This document shows, one piece after another, positions 1 through 4,482 of a stretch of 5,325 nt of DNA (within the stretch, counting starts at the first letter, position 1; the number at the start of each line of letters is the position of its first letter). The stretch comes from Candidatus Woesearchaeota archaeon (GTDB lineage Archaea > Nanobdellota > Nanobdellia > Woesearchaeales > GW2011-AR9): the NCBI GenBank assembly GCA_016203215.1, contig JACQNF010000033.1, positions 1-5,325 on the forward strand, in the 5' to 3' direction. Both the position numbers and the translations under genes were made by a program. The notes beneath the pieces were generated by a model. The model ran no database searches. It was given only the letters and a program-made list of their open reading frames with translations, and had not been told where the DNA came from.

Positions 1-21
1 AAGTGATTTTCTATAACAAAG

Positions 22-41
22 AAAAAAAAATGCTTAAAAAA
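22..41 (-). terminator. Oligo-T terminator after psmA
   Basis: Read on the minus strand, the sequence just after the psmA stop has a run of six T (36-41) and then a run of nine T (22-30), with no strong hairpin before them. Archaeal RNA polymerase terminates at oligo-T tracts without needing a stem, so this is a good candidate for the end of the rnp2-psmA transcript. These are the longest T tracts downstream of any gene in the window. The functional claim is inferred from sequence only. Confidence 0.65.
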
Positions 42-45
42 GACT

Positions 46-771
46 TTACTTCATCATCTTTCGGATCTCATCGTCGCTCAATTTTGTCCAGCGTTTATTC
101 TTTGCATCAACGAAGACAACATCAACTCGCTCGACGTTAAAGTCATTGCCTAAAAAATCTTTCATCGCCGAAAGGCCAAGCTTTATTCCCTCGTCTAACG
201 ACATATTAAGACGATATTTCTTCTGCAAGATTGCGTCGATCTCTTCCTCTCCCTCGCCGATAACCGCAGCTTTATACTGATAATAGAGGCCGTAAGGCTC
301 GGTCAAGAAGAGTCTAATGCTTCCATCCTCTTCCACACCACCAACGAGCAACGAAACACCGAACGGCCGTAAGCCCGCACTTTGGGTACAAACCTGCTTG
401 AGGTCAGCAATTTCCTTCACAACAGATAAAAGGTCAATCTTGGAATCGTAAGTCACCGCATGCTGCTGTGCTTTCAACTGAACACGATCGATCAGCACGC
501 GCGCATCAGAAATGATTCCTGCAGCAGTTGCAGCGATGTGATCATCAACTTTAAACATCTTCTCAATCGCTTCCGGAACCATCAATTTGGATGTAATTCT
601 TTTATCTGCAACAAGAACTACTCCATCTTTACACGTGATGCCTATCGCCGTCGAACCTTGCCGAACAGTCTTCTTGGCATATTCAACTTGAAGTAACCGT
701 CCATCAGGAGAAAACATCGTAATCGAACGATCATACCCCATCTTGTCAATCATTTGCTTTTGCGGATTCAT
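46..771 (-). CDS. psmA: Proteasome subunit alpha (20S core particle)
   Basis: Alpha subunit of the archaeal 20S proteasome. Seven copies form each outer ring of the cytosolic core particle and gate entry of unfolded proteins to the proteolytic beta chamber. The 241-residue product has the family hallmarks: the gate segment GYDR (residues 12-15), SPDGRLLQVEYA (21-32), GSTAIG (39-44), the lysine in IEKM (residue 71) that matches the pocket lysine accepting HbYX tails of PAN/Cdc48-type ATPases, and RPFGVSLLVGG (135-145). It lacks the N-terminal catalytic threonine arrangement of beta subunits, as expected for alpha. I chose the ATG at 771 over an in-frame GTG at 780 because GAGGTG (778-783) lies 6 nt upstream of that ATG, and because the N-terminus then has normal length. 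It is the second gene of an operon with rnp2, 23 nt downstream of it. The stop is TAA, followed by T tracts. Confidence 0.97.
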   Translation of the reverse strand: MNPQKQMIDKMGYDRSITMFSPDGRLLQVEYAKKTVRQGSTAIGITCKDGVVLVADKRITSKLMVPEAIEKMFKVDDHIAATAAGIISDARVLIDRVQLKAQQHAVTYDSKIDLLSVVKEIADLKQVCTQSAGLRPFGVSLLVGGVEEDGSIRLFLTEPYGLYYQYKAAVIGEGEEEIDAILQKKYRLNMSLDEGIKLGLSAMKDFLGNDFNVERVDVVFVDAKNKRWTKLSDDEIRKMMK

Positions 772-777
772 TATACA

Positions 778-783
778 CACCTC
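778..783 (-). promoter_or_regulatory. Shine-Dalgarno site of psmA
   Basis: The minus strand reads GAGGTG here, complementary to the archaeal 16S rRNA 3' end, with a 6-nt spacer (TGTATA) before the ATG at 771. It decides the psmA start: the GTG at 780 overlaps the motif itself and could not use it. It lies wholly in the 23-nt gap between rnp2 and psmA, and fits an internal cistron translated from a polycistronic mRNA. Confidence 0.8.
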
Positions 784-794
784 ACTTCTTGGAA

Positions 795-1124
795 TTAGGA
801 AATCTTTGTAGCAGCTTTTCGTAAGATGCCAGATGTCGTAATTGAGTGAAGGAGAACGGGAGTGTTTTTAATCTTTTTGATTAGCATGATCGCTGATTTC
901 GCTTCATCGACATAACGATGGCTTACTTTGAGCATAAATTGATTGTTCTGAAATCGTTCTTTGATGAATTGGGGGGAGGCCCTGGCGATACCCAATTGAC
1001 CCAGAAATAAGAGTAATGCCTGATCCACGGCATCACCTACTTCTGCTGCCGTAAACTGTTTTTCTGAGCGTATCTGGAAGACGATGTAACGTTTCCTCTG
1101 TTTCAAGGAAGGAAGTAATTTCAT
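795..1124 (-). CDS. rnp2: RNase P protein component 2 (Pop5/Rpp14 family)
   Basis: Protein subunit of archaeal RNase P, the ribonucleoprotein that removes 5' leaders from pre-tRNA. In characterised archaea Pop5 pairs with Rpp30 (Rnp3) and acts on the catalytic domain of the RNA. The 109-residue product begins MKLLPSLKQRKRYIVFQI, a typical family N-terminus, continues with the F/L-rich helix around FLGQLGIARA (about 40-49), and ends with the strand and SGILRKA motif (about 98-104) that matches the usual SGT-I-K/R-KA ending. Length is normal for the archaeal family. The ATG at 1124 is supported by the conserved N-terminus and by a TATA box centred 26.5 nt upstream, which suggests a leaderless mRNA. 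psmA follows 23 nt downstream; rnp2-psmA is a conserved archaeal gene pair. The partner rnp3, often immediately upstream, is not here. Confidence 0.94.
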   Translation of the reverse strand: MKLLPSLKQRKRYIVFQIRSEKQFTAAEVGDAVDQALLLFLGQLGIARASPQFIKERFQNNQFMLKVSHRYVDEAKSAIMLIKKIKNTPVLLHSITTSGILRKAATKIS

Positions 1125-1146
1125 TACCCACAGAAGGAAATTCTCC

Positions 1147-1154
1147 TTTATAAA
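1147..1154 (-). promoter_or_regulatory. TATA box of the rnp2-psmA operon
   Basis: TTTATAAA, a near-ideal archaeal TATA box, is centred 26.5 nt upstream of the rnp2 ATG. Archaeal TATA boxes sit about 26-27 nt before the transcription start, so the start site should fall at or next to the A of the ATG. The sequence directly upstream of the box (ATATCT on the minus strand) is not a good BRE. No Shine-Dalgarno motif lies at useful spacing before rnp2, which agrees with a leaderless transcript. Confidence 0.75.
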
Positions 1155-1166
1155 AGATATGGTATT

Positions 1167-1194
1167 CTGAACTTAGTCTACTGAACTTGACCTA
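1167..1194. repeat. Tandem 14-bp direct repeat upstream of rnp2 promoter
   Basis: Two adjacent 14-bp units, CTGAACTTAGTCTA (1167-1180) and CTGAACTTGACCTA (1181-1194), match at 11 of 14 positions and share the perfect core CTGAACTT. They lie in the ssb-rnp2 intergenic gap, 13-40 bp upstream of the rnp2 TATA box and between it and the ssb stop codon. That is where archaeal activators commonly bind, so a regulator site is possible. Two copies could also be chance in a 97-bp spacer. Confidence 0.45.
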
Positions 1195-1221
1195 AAATTA
1201 TTCGACGGCGTAGGTAGGGAT

Positions 1222-1641
1222 TTAATCTACGAATTCTTCATCATATCCTTCACCGGATTCATCTTCCTCGTCAGTACCCTCATCTTCCATATCCGTATCC
1301 CCTTTCAAAAGTCCAGGGTCGTTGGTAAACACAGTTTTAGAAACTGCAGCACCCGCAGCAAGTACTTCAATCTTTCCAAACTTTCCCGTCGAGAGTTGTT
1401 TTGAACCTTTGTATTCAGAACACCAGCCGTTTTGAAGATGGACCTTGTCTCCTACTTTCACCGCTTCGACGTCATCGTTCCATAATGTGAGGGTGATTTC
1501 TCCGGATTTATCATGGAGAGTCGCATTACACACTTTCCCTTTCTTCCCAAACTTCTCAAACGTCCTTGGCGATTCCTTAGACTTAACTTCCGCAACGAGA
1601 TCAATATTCCCTTGATTTGCTTTCACATCTTTGATTTCCAT
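1222..1641 (-). CDS. Single OB-fold ssDNA-binding protein (SSB/SOSS-B type)
   Basis: Likely binds single-stranded DNA (possibly RNA) in replication and repair. The 139-residue protein is one OB fold (about 1-95) plus a tail. The core follows the archaeal SSB pattern: SGEITLTLWND (46-56), KVGDKVHLQNGW (62-73), then the glycine-rich GKFGKIEVL (86-94). W54, W73 and Y77 have the same 19- and 4-residue spacing as the ssDNA-stacking aromatics W56, W75 and F79 of Sulfolobus solfataricus SSB. The tail from residue 115 is strongly acidic, with 15 D/E in the last 25 residues, ending DEEFVD. It has no RGG region, unlike the Sulfolobus protein. The ATG at 1641 gives the normal family N-terminus (MEIKDVKANQ) and has a TATA box about 29 nt upstream. 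It is a stand-alone gene by its own promoter. It could instead be an RPA-related nucleic-acid-binding protein of other function, but the aromatic set argues for ssDNA. Confidence 0.88.
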   Translation of the reverse strand: MEIKDVKANQGNIDLVAEVKSKESPRTFEKFGKKGKVCNATLHDKSGEITLTLWNDDVEAVKVGDKVHLQNGWCSEYKGSKQLSTGKFGKIEVLAAGAAVSKTVFTNDPGLLKGDTDMEDEGTDEEDESGEGYDEEFVD

Positions 1642-1666
1642 GGAAGGACAGAACTCAAAAAAAGGT

Positions 1667-1674
1667 TTTTATAA
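1667..1674 (-). promoter_or_regulatory. BRE/TATA promoter of the ssDNA-binding protein gene
   Basis: The minus strand reads CGAAAA (1675-1680, a good BRE) directly followed by TTATAAAA (1667-1674). The box centre is 29.5 nt upstream of the ATG at 1641, which predicts a leader of about 3 nt or none. A run of seven T (1657-1663) lies between box and start; besides marking the initially melted region, it could help end transcripts arriving from the upstream 140-aa gene. No Shine-Dalgarno motif is seen. Confidence 0.7.
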
Positions 1675-1729
1675 TTTTCGCTTGTGGAGAGGTATAGTCA
1701 TCTCTAACCTGAGATATCTCGATAAGCGT

Positions 1730-2152
1730 CTAATCCTTCTCTGTATCCACTCGTTCGGTAGATGGAAGCCTGTACGTCCCGACCACTATCTGCGGCTCAC
1801 CGTCTCTCATCATCTTTTCCAGATCAATAGCGGGTGCAACCTTACCTAAGAATTCAGTTCTATAGATCTGCGCATGAAAAATCGCTTCTTCGCCATTCGC
1901 GCGCCGTTGACCGATCACATCGTCAATAGGTACACCCCATCCTCCGAAATCAATAAAACGGTCAAGACTCACCGTCCTAAATCCACGCGAAGCATATTCT
2001 TCCTCCCACTTTGCCCATTTGTTAAGTAAGCTTTTAAAGCCAGTACGTTCTCCCAGGTAGAGATAGCTCACAGCACCACCAAAAATGGCACCGGCGTGGA
2101 CATATTTCTTCTCCACAGTGGAATCAGAAAACAATGCTCGGATAAACTTCAT
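1730..2152 (-). CDS. Conserved-looking hypothetical protein, 140 aa
   Basis: I do not recognise this protein. It starts MKFIRALFSDS and has one short apolar, glycine-rich stretch (about 19-33, HAGAIFGGAVSYLYL) that is too short and too weak to call a membrane segment with confidence. A tryptophan/acidic helix-like part follows (45-54), then a glycine-rich turn FGGWGVP (69-75), and a charged C-terminus ending in TEKD. It has no cysteines, so no disulfides or Cys-type metal site. An open frame with its own promoter, normal composition and tight placement between real genes supports a genuine gene. I chose the ATG at 2152, 25-26 nt from a TATA box, over the in-frame TTG at 2161. The TTG has GGAG 5 nt upstream, so it remains possible if transcription starts further upstream. 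It lies 67 nt after the two-TM gene and 88 nt before the ssDNA-binding protein gene, so context gives no functional hint. Confidence 0.72.
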   Translation of the reverse strand: MKFIRALFSDSTVEKKYVHAGAIFGGAVSYLYLGERTGFKSLLNKWAKWEEEYASRGFRTVSLDRFIDFGGWGVPIDDVIGQRRANGEEAIFHAQIYRTEFLGKVAPAIDLEKMMRDGEPQIVVGTYRLPSTERVDTEKD

Positions 2153-2173
2153 AATATTCAAAAATTCTCCACT

Positions 2174-2181
2174 TATATTAA
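2174..2181 (-). promoter_or_regulatory. TATA box of the 140-aa protein gene
   Basis: TTAATATA on the minus strand, preceded by a purine-rich CGATAAG that could serve as BRE, is centred 25.5 nt upstream of the ATG at 2152. That spacing again places the transcription start at the start codon. If so, the GGAG at 2167-2170 lies upstream of the mRNA and cannot act as a ribosome site for the alternative TTG start. Confidence 0.6.
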
Positions 2182-2219
2182 CTTATCGCCTGCATTTTGA
2201 ACTCGTCTACAACCCTGAT

Positions 2220-2753
2220 TCAACTTCCTTTTTCTAATACCTCTCGTACGCGGCGAAGATGCGCCGCCCAGTGTTTCTGCTCTTTGGGAGGGAGTTTAAG
2301 ATAGAGTTCATTCATGTCCTCATACCGTTGACGCTGCTTCTCTAACGTATCATATCCTTCGTCGGAGGCAAGCGTTTCCAATTTTTTCATGGATTGCAGT
2401 AATTCTTCGATTCTTCCCCGAATCTGGAGCATCGGGCCATAACATTTCTCTTTAGTGTCATCTGAGAGCGATTCGTAGTGGTGGTACAACTGTTCATACT
2501 CACGCTTCAACGTGGTAAGCGGTTCTGAGAACAGAAGAGACTGCACCCGATCAAGATGTGAATTAAACCGACGAAGAGATGTTGACCATTTCGTAGGAAA
2601 ATACAAGAATGCAAGAAGAAAAAGGGCAACAGAGAGAGCAAGACTCAGGAGACGAAGGATGGGGTTATCAAAGATAAAATACGCCAACAATAGCAACAGC
2701 GGCGTGACGATACTAAGAGATAACTGGATGATCGAATAGACACGGCTGTTCAT
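2220..2753 (-). CDS. Two-TM membrane protein with repeated helical cytoplasmic domain
   Basis: I recognise no named family. The 177-residue product has two closely spaced hydrophobic segments (about 7-28 and 32-52) forming a membrane hairpin. R/K residues flank it (R4; K55, R61, R62), predicting both ends in the cytoplasm. The rest (about 60-177) is highly charged and helical. It holds an internal duplication: residues 86-116 and 144-174 align without gaps at an offset of 58. The shared residues are Y86/Y144, E87/E145, Y93/Y151, L96/L154, R112/R170 and E116/E174, with conservative matches at L89/M147, M108/L166, I111/V169 and I115/L173. The consensus is roughly YExL(x3)YxxL, then a polar turn and a second helix. 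The ATG overlaps the glyS stop (ATGA), and no Shine-Dalgarno motif precedes it, so it is probably translated by coupling with glyS. A link in function to glycyl-tRNA synthesis is not implied by this. Confidence 0.82.
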   Translation of the reverse strand: MNSRVYSIIQLSLSIVTPLLLLLAYFIFDNPILRLLSLALSVALFLLAFLYFPTKWSTSLRRFNSHLDRVQSLLFSEPLTTLKREYEQLYHHYESLSDDTKEKCYGPMLQIRGRIEELLQSMKKLETLASDEGYDTLEKQRQRYEDMNELYLKLPPKEQKHWAAHLRRVREVLEKGS

Positions 2754-4231
2754 TGTGATGTACGGAGATATTCGGAAAGGTGCGCGATCGGAACTCGTTT
2801 CTGTTCCGTGGTTTCACGATCACGAACTGTAACTGCACCATCCGAAAGAGATTCGAAATCAACCGTAAGGCAATACTTCACTCCGATCTCGTCAGCCCGT
2901 GCATAACGACGACCGATGGATGCTACCTCATCATACAATGGACGAAACTGATGTTTCTGCAGGAGAGCATCAACTTCTTCTGCCTTAGCCACCAGCTCTT
3001 CTTTATTCTTGACCAAAGGAAAGACAGCACAAAGATATGGCGTCAACGAAGGGGGAAGATGTAAAACAATATTTCCCCTCTGTTTATGGTCATCAAAGGC
3101 TACATCCAGAAGAGCATAGACATTTCGATCAACACCAAAACTCAACTCCAGGACGTGAGGTAGATATTTCTCGCCAGATTCCTCGTCAAGCACTTCCAGA
3201 TTCTGCTTTGAAATTTTGTGATGGCCGCCGAGGTCATGATCAGTGCGATAATGCAAGCCGCCAAGTTCTGTAAACCCATGATCTGCAAGCTCCACCTCCA
3301 CATCAAAATGATACTTGTTGTAAAATGCTTTTTCTTTGTCATCAAGCTGATAGAATCGGAAAGCAGACGGAGCGATCTTCAGAACTTCGAAATAGAACTT
3401 CTGGATCACAACAAGATGATAGACATAAAACTCAGGAAGACCTCTTTTAACAAGATCTGCCGCCGTTCGTTCTGCAGGGAGTCCTTTCTGACGATCTTCT
3501 TCCAGAAGAACACGTAATTTGTAGTTTTTCACAGAAGCAAACGAAGGATGCTTCGAGATCAGACGAGGATTAAAAAAGATCTGCAGCTCCGCTTGGGTAA
3601 ATTCACGCAAACGTAAAGTCAGATTTCGTGGAGAGATCTCATTGCGAAAGGCTTTGCCAATTAATGCCAACCCCAAAGGCATTTTCTTCCTCTGAAGTTC
3701 GTGCTGCAGTTTGAAGTTAACATAGGGAGACTGAGCTGTCTCTGGTCGGAGGAAGGCTCGTTGAGTTGTGCCAACACCGAGCGAGACGGGAAACATCATA
3801 TTAAATGCGGTGACAGGACGCAATGCCGCAGCACATTTCGGACATTTCAACTTGCGCTGTTCGATCAACGAGGTCATTTCCGGTGGTGAAAGGCCCTCGA
3901 CACGTTGTTTTATGGCTCGCTGAATGAGATGATCCGCTCGATCGGAGAAGTCGCACCGAGAACAATGAACCGTCGGATCACTGAAGTTTTCGAGATGTCC
4001 AGATGCTTTAAACACCGCTTCCGGCATGATCTGCGCCGTATCAATTTCAACGTAGTTACGATCAAGACCCAGGAAATAATCCCGCCAGGACTGTTCAAAT
4101 TTACGTTTGAGAAGTGTCCCCAAGTGACCATAGTCATAGAACCCCGCCAGGCCACCATAAATCTCAGAAGACGGATACATGAATCCTTTTTTCTTACAGA
4201 ACGTTGCCAGATCCTGAGCGGTATGCGCCAT
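2750..4231 (-). CDS. glyS: Glycyl-tRNA synthetase (class II, alpha2 type)
   Basis: Charges tRNA-Gly with glycine using ATP, in the cytosol. The 493-residue product shows the eukaryotic/archaeal-type dimeric enzyme: N-terminal helix and the SSEIYGG region (about 21-27), motif 1 area SGHLENFSDP (77-86), an insertion with a CxxC pair (C90, C93) and a second CxxC pair (C130, C133) that look like a zinc site, LRPETAQ (161-167), motif 2 FRNEISPR (195-202) with REFTQAE after it, ELGGLHYRTDHDL (322-334), motif 3 FGVDR (365-369), and a C-terminal anticodon-binding domain (about 388-493) with SIGRRYARADEIG. It is compact compared with many archaeal enzymes (often near 570). I chose the ATG at 4231 because family similarity begins there and a TATA-like box is 26.5 nt upstream. 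The frame stays open to a GTG at 4345, but those 38 codons lie largely in an inverted-repeat element and do not resemble the family. The residue after PETAQ is S168, where G is usual. The stop overlaps the next gene by ATGA. Confidence 0.97.
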   Translation of the reverse strand: MAHTAQDLATFCKKKGFMYPSSEIYGGLAGFYDYGHLGTLLKRKFEQSWRDYFLGLDRNYVEIDTAQIMPEAVFKASGHLENFSDPTVHCSRCDFSDRADHLIQRAIKQRVEGLSPPEMTSLIEQRKLKCPKCAAALRPVTAFNMMFPVSLGVGTTQRAFLRPETAQSPYVNFKLQHELQRKKMPLGLALIGKAFRNEISPRNLTLRLREFTQAELQIFFNPRLISKHPSFASVKNYKLRVLLEEDRQKGLPAERTAADLVKRGLPEFYVYHLVVIQKFYFEVLKIAPSAFRFYQLDDKEKAFYNKYHFDVEVELADHGFTELGGLHYRTDHDLGGHHKISKQNLEVLDEESGEKYLPHVLELSFGVDRNVYALLDVAFDDHKQRGNIVLHLPPSLTPYLCAVFPLVKNKEELVAKAEEVDALLQKHQFRPLYDEVASIGRRYARADEIGVKYCLTVDFESLSDGAVTVRDRETTEQKRVPIAHLSEYLRTSQ

Positions 4232-4253
4232 TTGCAGCAGGGAGAAAGAGAGG

Positions 4254-4261
4254 TTTATTAA
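4254..4261 (-). promoter_or_regulatory. TATA box of glyS
   Basis: TTAATAAA on the minus strand, with an A-rich stretch (CAAAAACA) just upstream as a weak BRE, is centred 26.5 nt from the ATG at 4231, exactly the spacing seen for rnp2. The region between box and ATG is pyrimidine-rich (CCTCTCTTTCTCCC) and has no Shine-Dalgarno motif. Together these support a leaderless glyS mRNA starting at 4231, so that the upstream in-frame codons would not be transcribed. The box is 14 bp from the end of the inverted repeat at 4276. Confidence 0.65.
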
Positions 4262-4275
4262 TGTTTTTGTGGGGA

Positions 4276-4430
4276 GTAATTGTTTAGCTCGGCGGGGTCG
4301 TATCTGCTCGTCGAGCGGGGCTTTTACCCAGAAATGAAGTTCCACACCAATCTTTGACCATCACGAGTTCACTGCGAACACAGAAACTTGGCGTGGCTCG
4401 ACGAGCGACCGCCGAAAGCTAAACAATTAC
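4276..4430. repeat. 155-bp element bounded by long imperfect inverted repeats
   Basis: The two ends are inverted copies. A perfect 14-bp arm, GTAATTGTTTAGCT, lies at 4276-4289, with its complement at 4417-4430. Continuing inward, CGGCGG (4290-4295) pairs with 4409-4414, TCG (4298-4300) pairs with 4406-4408, and CTCGTCGAGC (4307-4316) pairs with 4396-4405. That makes 33 pairs, interrupted by small one-sided bulges (2, 2 and 6 nt), around a central loop of 79 nt. The innermost arms are themselves palindromic (GCTCG-N-CGAGC at 4306-4316 and 4396-4406). No convincing target duplication is seen, only GA on both sides. No oligo-T follows on either strand. It fills most of the rfcL-glyS gap. It may be a miniature transposon-like element, a structured RNA or a cruciform-forming site; the sequence alone does not decide. 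Confidence 0.8.
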
Positions 4431-4482
4431 GAGGGAGAAGTTTGGGTGATATGTTCGTCAACGGCGAGCAAGATTAAGAAGT

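Noticed and set aside
460..696. Plus-strand open frame opposite psmA
   Set aside because: Fully antisense to a well-supported proteasome gene, with no domain or promoter of its own.
1138..2170. Shared 9-mer GGAGAATTT just downstream of the TATA boxes of rnp2 (1138-1146) and the 140-aa gene (2162-2170)
   Set aside because: The two copies lie at different distances from their boxes and starts, and are AT-rich. Probably coincidence, and not at Shine-Dalgarno spacing for the chosen starts.
3037..4261. Several plus- and minus-strand open frames overlapping glyS (for example 3037-3273, 3218-3517, 3905-4261, 3910-4158)
   Set aside because: All lie within the glyS coding region, whose product matches GlyRS along its whole length. 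These are shadow frames with unnatural composition.
4284..4361. 25-codon frame (MVKDWCGTSF...) on the minus strand inside the inverted-repeat element
   Set aside because: It is short, has no promoter or ribosome site of its own, and ends inside the repeat arm. Nothing supports translation.
4316..4396. Possible tRNA or tRNA-like gene inside the inverted repeat
   Set aside because: The 79-nt centre has the right length, but it lacks a T-arm GTTCGA-type motif, a cloverleaf anticodon arm and an acceptor stem of 7 pairs.
4276..4430. Inverted repeat as a rho-independent style terminator for rfcL
   Set aside because: The loop is far too large and no T tract follows on the minus strand; archaeal termination depends on oligo-T.
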